DNA of 64,000 nucleotides from JAFDZO01 sp044226845. GTDB lineage: Bacteria; Bacteroidota; Ignavibacteria; Tepidaquicellales; Tepidaquicellaceae. Below, piece after piece: positions 35,297 to 44,582 of this stretch. The number at the start of each line of letters is the position of its first letter. The first letter of the stretch is position 1. The position numbers and the translations under genes were made by a program. Below the pieces are notes generated by a model, which was not told where the DNA came from, did not search any database, and worked only from the letters and a program-made list of their open reading frames with translations. The stretch lies in assembly GCA_044226845.1 (NCBI GenBank), contig JBGAGG010000011.1, positions 1-64,000 on the forward strand, given 5' to 3'.

Positions 35297-37045
35297 TTAA
35301 TATTGAGTAAAGACTTCCTTAATTAATTTTCTTATAGTTAAATTTTCAAGTTTTATTTTAGTTGGAGAAAAATTATCTATGTTTTGTCTCCAATGTAATG
35401 CATCATTATATATTATACCCAACAAATAGAATATATCTGGAACATCTAACCCTTTCTCTTCAACGTAAATCAATTTTTTTTTCGTACCGTGTAAACTTAA
35501 AAAATGTGTTTTATAGGCAGGATCAACTAACTTATCATAAAATATTTTTTCAATTTTTATTCGCACACTGCAACACACCGCAAAGGCATCGTAATTTTGA
35601 TCTGTAATATATTTTTGAATCTCTTGATCTAAAAAATTGTGAAAATTTGTTGAATTCCCCCAATCTGCCCTTATATTTAGAGTTGTAAATTGACCAGTGA
35701 TATTTGCAGTGGTTGGTTCAAAATGCAAATAATGTTTATCTACCTCTGTTTTAATAAGAATATTTTCTCTATTCTCAAGAATTTTTTTTAAATCATTATT
35801 TATATTTCCTGTTCGTCTATCTAAGTAATAAATTTTTTGTTTCGCAAAAACAAAGTTTTTAAAGTAATATGGATTTAGGTGAGTTAAAATTAATGGATAT
35901 AAAAATTTATTATCCTTTTTAAATTCTTCTATTAATTCCGATATATAATATTGTACCGAGATTAAATTTGCATCGTCTAAATAATCAAAGATTTCATCTA
36001 TTATCAAAATACAATATTCTTTTTTCATTTTTTGTTTCGCCAATAATAATGAAATGACAAAACATATAACATCTCTTTCCCCATTTGAAATGTTATGAGC
36101 TTTTGGAAATGTAAGAACCAAACTGTTTTCTGATTCTTTTGGTCTAATATTTTTCCATGTTGTATTAAAATATTTAAATACTTCCGTAAAAGTTTGCTTT
36201 TTTATTTCATATAGAACATAACGACAAGCCCCCTCAAATTGGGGTTTATTACTTTCATATAGAAAAATCAATTTAATAACAGCTAGAAATTTTTCAGCGT
36301 TATTTTTAAAGCCCAAGTCATATTTATCAACTATATCTTTAATATCTTTTACATATTGAATATTTTCTAATTCAGTTACTTTATTATTTTCTACCCAATC
36401 TATTATGTTGTCGATTGTTCCCTTTATTTGATTTATATCGTTGACTATATTTTGAATTCTATTTTTAATTGTAACATTTAATGAACGCTGTAAAAATATT
36501 AAATTCTGATAAATTTCATCTATTAATTTTTTATTATTTAAAAGGGATGTAATATTCGGCAAAATTTTTCCATTTGTACCGAAAGTACTTCTTAAAGAAG
36601 TAATATTATAAGTGAAATTAGTACGTCTTGGAATAGTATTTATTAATGTTAATGATTTTATTTCTAATGATGCACTTGACGTAGTTTTTCCACCGAATTT
36701 GTATTGTCTAGATTTTGCTTCAATTCTACTATTTATTACAACGATGTCGAAGGTAGAACTTATAGTATTAGACGTTTGGTCCGCTGAAAGATTTACAATT
36801 GAATTATCAGCCTTTTTTAATTCAATTGCGATCACCGGTAAATTACGATCATCGTTTTGATGATGGTATTCATTATCTAAATTAATTTTAAGACTATTTA
36901 AGGAATCAAAACCAGTAGCAAACGAACTTTTTCCAAATCCATTTGGAGCTACTAATATACTAGGTTTATTAGGTATTATATCGTAATCTAAAGAAAGATT
37001 TGAAATTCCTTTGATATTTTGGAGAGAAATTTTTTTGATGCACAT
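35297..37045 (-). CDS. SMC/RecF-like AAA ATPase of a two-gene system
   Basis: 582 aa. P-loop APNGFGKSS (33-41), ABC-type signature NISNGERD (318-325) and Walker B CILIIDE (345-351) mark an ABC/SMC-type ATPase in which the middle ~200 residues form the helical insert. No zinc-hook CxxC is seen. A C-terminal ~140-residue region (FCCSV...FLSLHGTKKKLIYVEEKGLDVPDIFYLLG) follows and is of unknown fold. ATPases of this kind act as sensors in several anti-phage systems (for example Gabija-, Septu- or OLD-type), but the partner gene matches none of those. Confidence 0.75.
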   Translation of the reverse strand: MCIKKISLQNIKGISNLSLDYDIIPNKPSILVAPNGFGKSSFATGFDSLNSLKINLDNEYHHQNDDRNLPVIAIELKKADNSIVNLSADQTSNTISSTFDIVVINSRIEAKSRQYKFGGKTTSSASLEIKSLTLINTIPRRTNFTYNITSLRSTFGTNGKILPNITSLLNNKKLIDEIYQNLIFLQRSLNVTIKNRIQNIVNDINQIKGTIDNIIDWVENNKVTELENIQYVKDIKDIVDKYDLGFKNNAEKFLAVIKLIFLYESNKPQFEGACRYVLYEIKKQTFTEVFKYFNTTWKNIRPKESENSLVLTFPKAHNISNGERDVICFVISLLLAKQKMKKEYCILIIDEIFDYLDDANLISVQYYISELIEEFKKDNKFLYPLILTHLNPYYFKNFVFAKQKIYYLDRRTGNINNDLKKILENRENILIKTEVDKHYLHFEPTTANITGQFTTLNIRADWGNSTNFHNFLDQEIQKYITDQNYDAFAVCCSVRIKIEKIFYDKLVDPAYKTHFLSLHGTKKKLIYVEEKGLDVPDIFYLLGIIYNDALHWRQNIDNFSPTKIKLENLTIRKLIKEVFTQY

Positions 37046-37495
37046 AGGGGTTTAATATTTATTTAAAATAATTAAATTTTCTTGTTTTCTCAATCTCATA
37101 TCCTAATTATAATTTCCCTAACCAATAAGCAAGTAACTTATTCAGAATTCTAAATTCAGAATTCAGAATTGTAAATTACTCACTTCTGCATTGAACTTCT
37201 TTCCCCCATCTGTAATTTTAATCCCTTAATAAATAACTAAATACAAAAAGTAACTTTAGATACCATTAGACGAAAATTTTGATAACGACTCATTAAATGA
37301 GCAAACGATGGAAGAAACCGAATCACACAATGTTCAAGACTCTCACAATACGAGCTTTCAAACAAGACTTCAAATGAAAAATGATAATATTTATTTCAAT
37401 AAAATTATTCACAATTCATACCTCTAAAATGATTTATTATTCTATTGAAATATCGGATTTCGATAAGTAGTTTTAACTAATTCTATATGAAAAAA
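37046..37495. other. Right-end non-coding region of island 1
   Basis: Gene-free. It contains a short AATTCAGAATT-type repeat near 37140-37180 and otherwise AT-rich sequence leading into the arm sites. No gene seen. Confidence 0.5.
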
Positions 37496-37536
37496 TTAGG
37501 CACTATTTTAGGCACTCAACTATACTTTTAGGCACC
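37496..37536 (+). repeat. Arm-type repeats, right end of island 1
   Basis: Three copies of TTAGGCAC at 37496, 37508 and 37528 (the last followed by C, as at the left end), 65-105 bp before the attachment core. They match the two copies at 20650-20671. Confidence 0.7.
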
Positions 37537-37600
37537 ATTACAGTACCTAAAGAGAAATTCAGTGAATTAAAAACCTTAATTTTAACTCATAAACTACATT

Positions 37601-37650
37601 CGGGATGTAGATCAGTTGGCTAGATCGCATGCATGGGGTGCATGAGGCCG
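37601..37650 (+). other. Middle attachment site (tRNA-Pro, first 50 nt)
   Basis: Identical to the first 50 nt of tRNA-Pro at 45880, through the anticodon arm and variable region, then diverges into AATTGTAAAA. It is the junction between the two islands. Confidence 0.9.
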
Positions 37651-37700
37651 AATTGTAAAACAGCTCAAAAACCTACCTTTTCTTAATATTAGTTATAAAT

Positions 37701-37715
37701 TTAGTTAGTGCTACT
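37701..37715 (+). repeat. Arm-type repeat, left end of island 2
   Basis: TTAGTTAGTGCTACT, exactly repeated near the right end at 45788-45802. It differs from the TTAGGCAC arm of island 1. Confidence 0.65.
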
Positions 37716-37757
37716 CTAAATATTGACATTATTTTACCCAGAAAGGCGTAAAATAGC

Positions 37758-38783
37758 ATGTTCATTTCAAAAGGGTACAAAGGGAATTATTACCTGTACT
37801 TCAAACAAGCAAACGGCAAACTTTCTAAAGTTAGCTGTAAAACAAAACTCAAAAAAGAAGCAAACGAATTTTTAAGAAATTTTACTACAAACAATTCTAC
37901 TAAAGTAGTAAAGAACGAAGTAGTATATTTAGATAATTTTATTAAAGAAATAACAAGATACGTTACAGATAATTATAGATTATCTACACAGGGTATTTAT
38001 AAGTATGCTTTAAAAACACTTATTGAAATAATTGGTAACAAACCCATCCTATTAATAACTTCTAATGATATTGAAAAATATAGAAGTGAAAGAACTAAAG
38101 TTGTAAATAGAACAACTGCCAATATTTATTTCAATACAATTAAAGCCTCATTCAATCTTGCAGTGAAATGGAAACTTATTTATGAAAATCCATGCAAAGA
38201 TTTGAAGCAATACAAAATAGATGAAAAAGAATTATTATGTTTTCCAGATAAAGAAATAGCTTTACTTATAAACTCTATTGACGATATAAAATTACAAAGG
38301 ATTGTGAGGTTTGCTCTATACTCCGGGTGCAGAATATCTGAAATAATTAATCTTGAATGGAAAGATTTAGATTTTAATGAGAGAGTAATTTTCATAAGGA
38401 ATAAAGAAGGATTTGCGACTAAAAGTGGAAAGATAAGAAAAATACCTTTTGCAAATAAAACCTTAGAGATAATAACTGAAATGCAAAATGAAAAATCAAA
38501 AGTTGTGAATATAAATTATGATTACTTATTTACAAATAAGAATGGTGTAAAATATGATAGGTCAAGATTAACAAGGCAGTTTAAATTTTATATTCGCAAA
38601 ATTGGATTATCTGAAAAATACCATTTTCATTGTTTAAGGCATACATTCATAACAAATCTAATTAAAGCAGGTGTGAATATTAATTTTGTAAAAGAATTGG
38701 CAGGGCATTCAGATATTAATACTACTATGAATTACATTCATATTGTTACAGAAGATTTAAGGCAAGCTGTAAATAAAATTTAA
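37758..38783 (+). CDS. Tyrosine recombinase (integrase) of island 2
   Basis: 341 aa, homologous end to end with the integrase at 20719. Catalytic residues: Arg192 (YSGCRISE), His291/Arg294 (HCLRHTF), His317 (LAGHSD), Tyr326 (TTMNYIHI). The two share the attachment core but differ in the N-terminal arm-binding part, which fits their different arm repeats. It starts 108 bp after the attachment copy at 37601. No excisionase is recognised. Confidence 0.95.
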   Translation: MFISKGYKGNYYLYFKQANGKLSKVSCKTKLKKEANEFLRNFTTNNSTKVVKNEVVYLDNFIKEITRYVTDNYRLSTQGIYKYALKTLIEIIGNKPILLITSNDIEKYRSERTKVVNRTTANIYFNTIKASFNLAVKWKLIYENPCKDLKQYKIDEKELLCFPDKEIALLINSIDDIKLQRIVRFALYSGCRISEIINLEWKDLDFNERVIFIRNKEGFATKSGKIRKIPFANKTLEIITEMQNEKSKVVNINYDYLFTNKNGVKYDRSRLTRQFKFYIRKIGLSEKYHFHCLRHTFITNLIKAGVNINFVKELAGHSDINTTMNYIHIVTEDLRQAVNKI

Positions 38784-38878
38784 TGGAACAATGATTTATT
38801 TTATTGTTTGATTATGAAACTTGAAATTCAGAAAGATAGTTTTTAAATTAAATAAAAAATGCATTAATAAAAAATACA

Positions 38879-40114
38879 ATGGAAACTGAAAATATAATTA
38901 AATGCCCCAACTGTGATTTCTCAATTGATGTCAACGATATTTTATACAAAGAAGTTGAGAGTAAAATAAAAAAGAATTACGATGCAATGATATTGATAAA
39001 AGATGAAGAAATTCAAAAAAGGATAAAAACACTCGAACTGGAAAAAGTTAAAATAAACGAGGAAAGACAAAATCTGGCAAGTCTTGTCTCCGCTGAAGTT
39101 GAAACAAAATTGAAAACTGAAAAAATTAAGATTGAGGATAATTTAAAAAAGAAATTAGTTGAAGAAACTTCGGAACAAATTACTAATCTTCAGAATGAGT
39201 TAAATGAAAAATCCAATCAAGTAAAAGAACTTAATAAAACGAAAGCAGAACTTGAAAAATTAAAAAGAGAAAAAGATGAATTACGTGATACTATTGTTTT
39301 CGAAAAGGAAAAAGAACTTAACGAAAAAATTAAAGATGAGAGACAAAAACTTTCGAAACAATTTGAAGAAGAAAATAATTTTAAACTTAAAGAGAGGGAA
39401 AAAATAATTTCTGATTTGAAAGATCAATTAAATGATGCAAAAAGAAAAGCTGAGCAAGGGTCAATTCAACTTCAAGGTGAAATACAGGAATTAGAATTGG
39501 AAAAATTATTAAAAGGACTTTACTTATACGACGAAATCGAAGAAGTAAAGAAAGGTCAAAGAGGAGCGGATATTATACAAACAATATTGGAAAATGGTAT
39601 TAAATGTGGAAAGATATATTATGAAAGTAAAAGAACCAAAAATTTTGATTTCAATTGGATAAAGAAATTGAAAGATGATAATTTATCTATAAAAGCAGAT
39701 ATATTAGTATTAGTTACTGAAGCACTACCAGAGGGAGTTGATAAATTTTTTTTAAAAGATGGTGTTTGGATTTGCTCCTTTTTTGAGTTACAAGGTTTAT
39801 CTTTTGTTCTAAGACAGAGCATGATAAATATTAATTCCATAATGGTAACTCAGCAAGGTAAAGAGGGAAAAATGGAATTATTGTATAAATATTTAACCAG
39901 TCAAGAATTTAAAGGACAATTAGAAGCTATAATTGAGGGTTTCTCTGAACTTCAAAGAGGATATTTAGATGAAAAATTGAAAATGCAAAAAGTATGGAAA
40001 GAAAGAGAAAAACAACTTGAAAGAATACTAAGTAATACAGTTAATTTTTATGGCTCATTAAAAGGAATTGCAGGCTCATCAATACCAAGTATAAAATTAT
40101 TAGATGATCAATAA
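38879..40114 (+). CDS. DUF2130 family protein
   Basis: 411 aa. An N-terminal zinc-type knuckle CPNC (Cys9, Cys12) is followed by ~200 residues of coiled coil (EKVKINEERQNLASLVSAEVE onward). The C-terminal block (RGADIIQTILENGIKCGKIYYESKRTKNF, DILVLVTEALPEGV, GVWICSFFELQGLSFVLRQS) is the DUF2130 domain, which has a restriction-endonuclease-like pattern with E and K in YYESKR. Such genes recur in mobile islands; the role is unknown, possibly DNA processing. It lies 6 bp from the convergent ATPase gene. Confidence 0.85.
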   Translation: METENIIKCPNCDFSIDVNDILYKEVESKIKKNYDAMILIKDEEIQKRIKTLELEKVKINEERQNLASLVSAEVETKLKTEKIKIEDNLKKKLVEETSEQITNLQNELNEKSNQVKELNKTKAELEKLKREKDELRDTIVFEKEKELNEKIKDERQKLSKQFEEENNFKLKEREKIISDLKDQLNDAKRKAEQGSIQLQGEIQELELEKLLKGLYLYDEIEEVKKGQRGADIIQTILENGIKCGKIYYESKRTKNFDFNWIKKLKDDNLSIKADILVLVTEALPEGVDKFFLKDGVWICSFFELQGLSFVLRQSMININSIMVTQQGKEGKMELLYKYLTSQEFKGQLEAIIEGFSELQRGYLDEKLKMQKVWKEREKQLERILSNTVNFYGSLKGIAGSSIPSIKLLDDQ

Positions 40115-40120
40115 AACTTA

Positions 40121-42445
40121 CTATATATGTTGTATTAGCTTTAAAGTTCTATCGCAATAATTTCGTAGTTCAGCATCTGTAACTTGTTCATTATCTGCAT
40201 TGTGATTAAATCTGTGATGATATTTTTTACTATAATTATTTATATCTTCCATTTCACTTAAAAATGGATTTAATCTATTAAATGGATCATTAACTGTACT
40301 ATTTCTAACCTTATCTATGAAATTACCTAACCATTCGTTAGGTAGGATTAAATCAAAAAACTTCAAATGAAAGTAACTTTCAAGTGCCGGTCTTAAGCAT
40401 CTTGCAACATTTCTTCTTTCTTGATCAGTAATGCCTCCATTAATAAGATAATTTTTTATATAATGGCTATCTTTTAATACAGATGATAATGTTTCTAAAT
40501 CTATATCATACTCTGATAAACAACTTGTATCCTGAAAAAAAACAATATTCCCACATCTACAGGATAAGCCCGTCTGAATTGCACTTTTCCAAAATTCTCC
40601 CGCAAACAAAATATTATGAGTTAACACAAAAAGTTGTTTTGCACTTTGTCCAAAATGTATAAGTTTACTAATCGTGGTTGACTTTCGATTTAAATCAAAA
40701 CTTGAAACAGGGTCGTCAAAAATTATAATTTTATCACCAAGATTGCCCTCAACTTCCAACTTACTTAGAAAAAATGCAAGTGCTAATGCACTTTTGTCTC
40801 CCTCACTAAGTGAATATTTAAAGGTAGGTTGAAATGCATCCTCTTGAAGTTTTATATCATTACCGAGAATAGTAAGTCCGTATTTAAAAACTGGTTCCGT
40901 ACTACTTCCAACATAAGCACTACCTAAATCTTTTATTTCAAGATAAGGAGCAAATGCACGAAGATAATTATTTATTTTAGAAGCGTATGTTGTAAATAAC
41001 GTTGAAGAATATGTATCCAGCTCAAGTTTTTTTGTGTCTTTTGTTGAGTTTAATACTTCTAATTCACTTAAAGCAGTCGTTAATTCATTACAAAAATCTA
41101 CTGTGTTTTGTTCACTCCTTTTTTTAATTGCAACTAACTTCTTAAGATCTTTTTCTAATTGAATAAGATTTGGTGTATTAGAAGATTTAAGAGCTGCAAT
41201 AGATTGATTATAATTAGTAATTAGTGCGTTCAAAGAACTTATTTCTGCATTTAAAACTTCAACTTTAGTATATAATTCTTCAACTTTCTCTCCTAATAAT
41301 TTACTTAGCGGTTCAGATTTTTTTTCACTAAATAATTCTTTTAATTCGCTGTAAGCAGTAATTATGCTATCCTTCGATTGTAAAACATCAGTTATTAATG
41401 GTGGATTTGTGATATGTTGCTTCCAATAATCCGTAAGTGTTTCATTGGCAATAATTTCATTTTTAATTTTTAATAATTCAACTTCGATATTAAAATTATC
41501 TAATTCTGAGATTGATTGTGTGATTTTTCGTTTTAAAATATTATAGGCTTCATTAAAATATTGGTTATATGCTTCTATAATGTTTTCGTTACCAGTAAAT
41601 TCTCTCATACAAAACGGACATGTGTTTTCTGTAATTAAAGAATATCCATCACTCAGCCATTGCTCTGCATTTTCGATAGCTTTTAAATGTGATTTATGTT
41701 TGTTGAATTCATCTAAATATGTTTGTGAAATTGTATCAATAGTACTTTCCAAAATACTGATTGCAGAAATTTTATCTAACGGTAAATTTAATTGTGAAAG
41801 TAAATTTAAAGAATTTTTTTGACCAATTTCTGAAGATTTTTTTGCAGTATTTATTTCTGCTTCTTTGCTTGCTATTTTATTTTCAATGTCAGTATCAATA
41901 TTCATATCACAATAGTTCTTAGCTGTGAAAGCATTCCCTGTGATAATATCAATTTTGGCTGATACTTCCCGAATTTTTTTATTTTTCTCCTTAATTTCTT
42001 CTTTTATACTTTGTATCTCATTCTTAAGTACAATACCTTGATGTCCAAAAATAACTTCAAAAAGATTTTTCATGTGCGACGATTGCAATTCAAATCCAGC
42101 AAAAATATTTTCATTAATAAAATGCGTATCGAAAACTTCAATCCCTGGACAATGACTATCCCAACTCCCTCCATTAAAAATAAACTTTCTCGTTTGTGTT
42201 TCATCAGTTAATATTTCAATTCTTTGAGGAGAAGTTCTATCAAATGATCTCTTTTTTAATAGAAGACTATTATTTCCTTGCAAAGATTTAAAAATAATAG
42301 CTAAAGTTGTTTTTCCAATTCCATTTTCCCCATATAGTAGATTAATTCTCTGAAACTCACCAATTCTATGGCTACCTGAAATAACCGCAGGATCATATTT
42401 TAAAAACTTTCCAGTTCCACTAATCGAAATAAATTTATTTATCAT
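40121..42445 (-). CDS. Zinc-hook ATPase, RloC/PrrC-like
   Basis: 774 aa. P-loop GENGIGKTT (39-47), long coiled coil with a zinc hook CPFC (276-279), ABC signature LSEGDKS (546-552), Walker B IIIFDDP (573-579) and H-loop LTH (608-610). The C-terminal ~150 residues carry RPALE (Arg685, Glu689) and YHHRFNH (743-748). An Arg-x3-Glu then His arrangement is that of the PrrC/RloC anticodon nucleases, which cut tRNA when DNA damage or phage is sensed; RloC also has the zinc hook. It is a probable abortive-infection effector. The nuclease call rests on motif spacing. Confidence 0.7.
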   Translation of the reverse strand: MINKFISISGTGKFLKYDPAVISGSHRIGEFQRINLLYGENGIGKTTLAIIFKSLQGNNSLLLKKRSFDRTSPQRIEILTDETQTRKFIFNGGSWDSHCPGIEVFDTHFINENIFAGFELQSSHMKNLFEVIFGHQGIVLKNEIQSIKEEIKEKNKKIREVSAKIDIITGNAFTAKNYCDMNIDTDIENKIASKEAEINTAKKSSEIGQKNSLNLLSQLNLPLDKISAISILESTIDTISQTYLDEFNKHKSHLKAIENAEQWLSDGYSLITENTCPFCMREFTGNENIIEAYNQYFNEAYNILKRKITQSISELDNFNIEVELLKIKNEIIANETLTDYWKQHITNPPLITDVLQSKDSIITAYSELKELFSEKKSEPLSKLLGEKVEELYTKVEVLNAEISSLNALITNYNQSIAALKSSNTPNLIQLEKDLKKLVAIKKRSEQNTVDFCNELTTALSELEVLNSTKDTKKLELDTYSSTLFTTYASKINNYLRAFAPYLEIKDLGSAYVGSSTEPVFKYGLTILGNDIKLQEDAFQPTFKYSLSEGDKSALALAFFLSKLEVEGNLGDKIIIFDDPVSSFDLNRKSTTISKLIHFGQSAKQLFVLTHNILFAGEFWKSAIQTGLSCRCGNIVFFQDTSCLSEYDIDLETLSSVLKDSHYIKNYLINGGITDQERRNVARCLRPALESYFHLKFFDLILPNEWLGNFIDKVRNSTVNDPFNRLNPFLSEMEDINNYSKKYHHRFNHNADNEQVTDAELRNYCDRTLKLIQHI

Positions 42446-42652
42446 ATAATTTTAAATACAATAAAGTTGTGGTTTCCACCTTGAAATTACTATGTTTGGA
42501 TAAATTATTAAATATACATTAATGTAACAATATAATTTATCTTCCAATCCTTCTGCTCAAAAAATATGATTGTGAAATTAGAATGAATAGAAGATTAATA
42601 ATACAATATAAAGAACTGCCCATATTTAGAAAAACCTTAAAATTGAATTAAA

Positions 42653-43018
42653 ATGAAACAAAATATAGAAAGAGAATTTAAGAAAGCAGTAAAATCTGTG
42701 AATAAAAAATTACTAATTCAGTTGTGCAAAAAATATAAAATGAAAATTGGCTCTCTAAAACTTTTCGATGAGCTTCTAGGTTTTTATGGGAAAGAAAGGA
42801 GCAAAATAAAAGATTGGGAATTGAGCCCAGAGGATTTCTTAAATCCCGATATGATACTTCAAGATGAAATAATAAAATATCTCATAGCAAAAAAATCAAA
42901 ATCCAATCAAACAGAAAAAATAAAAAAAGGGATTTATGAAATGCTTGAAATATTTCTGATGCTTGAAAGTATTAACTGTAGTACAAAAATCCTCAGACAA
43001 AAATCATTTTTAAACTAA
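42653..43018 (+). CDS. Hypothetical island protein (121 aa)
   Basis: Not recognised. A short, basic, helical protein (MKQNIEREFKKAVKSVNKKLLIQLCKKY...). It is the first gene of a three-gene plus-strand run (42653, 43032, 43430) with a 13 bp gap to the next. No signal peptide or membrane segment. The gap 42446-42652 upstream is a divergent promoter region. Confidence 0.6.
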   Translation: MKQNIEREFKKAVKSVNKKLLIQLCKKYKMKIGSLKLFDELLGFYGKERSKIKDWELSPEDFLNPDMILQDEIIKYLIAKKSKSNQTEKIKKGIYEMLEIFLMLESINCSTKILRQKSFLN

Positions 43019-43031
43019 AAGAGAAATCTCT

Positions 43032-43430
43032 ATGATTAAAGAAAAAATTAAGGTTAGAGTTTCCGGTACTGATAGTGATGTACTGCTAATTTATTTGTAC
43101 TTGCCCTCAAAAAGCTATAAGAGGCTTAGGAAAATTGGTGAAATAAATACGGCAAAGAAAACATTTTACTCGGTACCTAAGAAATCTACAAAGCACTTAA
43201 TGCGATGTAACAATTCTCTTGGGATTTGTTACAAGTTAATAGAAGATTATTCAAATTTCATAAGGTACATTTGCATACCTTATGATGAAAAACGATTATG
43301 GATAACAAAAAAAAGTTTGAGAAAGTTGGGGACTTTTCTTCACTTTCAAAAAAACAATTTAGAGAAACAAATTTTTTTGCGAGTTGATAAATTCGCTAAA
43401 TCAAAGAAAAAAGCAAAGGAGTTATTGTAA
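43032..43430 (+). CDS. Hypothetical basic island protein (132 aa)
   Basis: Not recognised. Lysine-rich throughout, ending KSKKKAKELL, consistent with nucleic-acid binding. Its stop codon overlaps the next start as TAATG, so the two are translationally coupled. With its neighbours it could form a replication or regulatory unit, but no domain supports that. Confidence 0.6.
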   Translation: MIKEKIKVRVSGTDSDVLLIYLYLPSKSYKRLRKIGEINTAKKTFYSVPKKSTKHLMRCNNSLGICYKLIEDYSNFIRYICIPYDEKRLWITKKSLRKLGTFLHFQKNNLEKQIFLRVDKFAKSKKKAKELL

Positions 43431-44260
43431 TGGAACACGATACAGAAGAGTTTAAAAAGCATATTATTTTCCCGTTATGTGCTTTGTCTATAAGCATAAA
43501 GTTTAAAAGACTATTGAAATATTTAATACATTATGCGTTAGTAGGTATTGCTAAAGGAGAACTTCATAATACACTATTCAAAGCTAAAAATTATCAAAAA
43601 GAATTAAATGAATTAATTCCAGATAAAATTATAGAGGTGGGTGCAGATAGGGATATAGACTATGACTATATTTATCCTATTGATAGGACACGATTAAATT
43701 ACCAAGTAATTCAACATCATAAAGACATTTTCGTTGCTAAATTCGAGGAAGATGCCAGAGTTTTAATGAATATAAATTTTCTAATTGATATTATTGAAAA
43801 AAATGCACTTTCAGAGAAAGAATTTAGAGTATTATGTGCCATTTACTCTTGTTTAGGAAAACACACTAAGGTTAGAATAATTGTAAACGATGAAATACGA
43901 CATCGGGCATTAGGGTATAAGAGAAATTATTTTGAATTTGATAAAGAACTTTTATTAAGTGATAAGGTTTTGAATAGAATAATAAATAAATTAATTCAAA
44001 GGGGGTTTTTCGATAGATATCCTGACGGTAGAAAATACACTTATTCAAAAATAATAAGAGGCGATAAGTTGCGTAAACTCGTTGAAAATAAATTAGCCAA
44101 AGGGATTATTGATAGACACCGAGAAAAGAATAAACATAATTCAATACGTAAATTTAAAAAAGAATTTAAAAAGAAGTTGAAAATCTATACCAATGATGAC
44201 CTTCAAAAAATAAAGAAAAACTTAGAATTAGAAAACAAAAAAATAATTTTTTCAAATTGA
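43430..44260 (+). CDS. Hypothetical island protein, possible replication initiator (276 aa)
   Basis: Not firmly recognised. After a helical N-terminus the central stretch (ALSEKEFRVLCAIYSCLGKHTKVRIIVNDEIRHRALGY then LSDKVLNRIINKLIQRGFFDRYPDGRKYTYS) looks like a winged-helix pair with a beta-wing. The C-terminus is strongly basic and coiled. Two winged helices would fit a plasmid initiator or a regulator. Its start overlaps the previous gene by one base, and a strong terminator follows at 44416. Confidence 0.5.
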   Translation: MEHDTEEFKKHIIFPLCALSISIKFKRLLKYLIHYALVGIAKGELHNTLFKAKNYQKELNELIPDKIIEVGADRDIDYDYIYPIDRTRLNYQVIQHHKDIFVAKFEEDARVLMNINFLIDIIEKNALSEKEFRVLCAIYSCLGKHTKVRIIVNDEIRHRALGYKRNYFEFDKELLLSDKVLNRIINKLIQRGFFDRYPDGRKYTYSKIIRGDKLRKLVENKLAKGIIDRHREKNKHNSIRKFKKEFKKKLKIYTNDDLQKIKKNLELENKKIIFSN

Positions 44261-44415
44261 AGTTAAAAAGTGAAATATGAAGCATCATTATAGCGTACGA
44301 ATGGACTTATTATGGCATATATATAGGCGTACTATAATATAACATAGTAATAGAACATTATAATAGTGCTTAACAATATAACTATGTAATACATCATAAT
44401 AATATATCTAATAAT

Positions 44416-44453
44416 AAAAGAAAATTTTTAACAAAATTTTCTTTTATTTTTTT
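44416..44453 (+). terminator. Intrinsic terminator of the three-gene run
   Basis: Arms AAAAGAAAATTTT and AAAATTTTCTTTT around TAAC, followed by ATTTTTTTC. Confidence 0.8.
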
Positions 44454-44582
44454 CATATTAAATCTGAAGGAATTAATTTATTTTTATCTACAGATTAAAA
44501 ATGAAAAAAAATTCAAATAAACTTTAGCAACAACATTACAGTATAGTAAAATTAAATATTAGCAGTTTAATTGCTGTGTTCA

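Larger units (their letters stand above)
20564..37600. mobile_element. Integrative island 1 at tRNA-Pro (~17 kb)
   Basis: Bounded on the left by a 38-nt copy of the tRNA-Pro 5' half (20564) and on the right by the next copy (37601). Contents: tyrosine integrase, lipoprotein gene with structured leader, replication-type protein with palindromes, a restriction-modification system with a vsr remnant, phage-like Gam and DUF2958 genes, and an SMC-like ATPase pair. TTAGGCAC repeats lie just inside both ends. No relaxase, type IV secretion or phage structural gene is seen, so it is a non-conjugative, phage- or plasmid-related integrative element. Confidence 0.85.
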
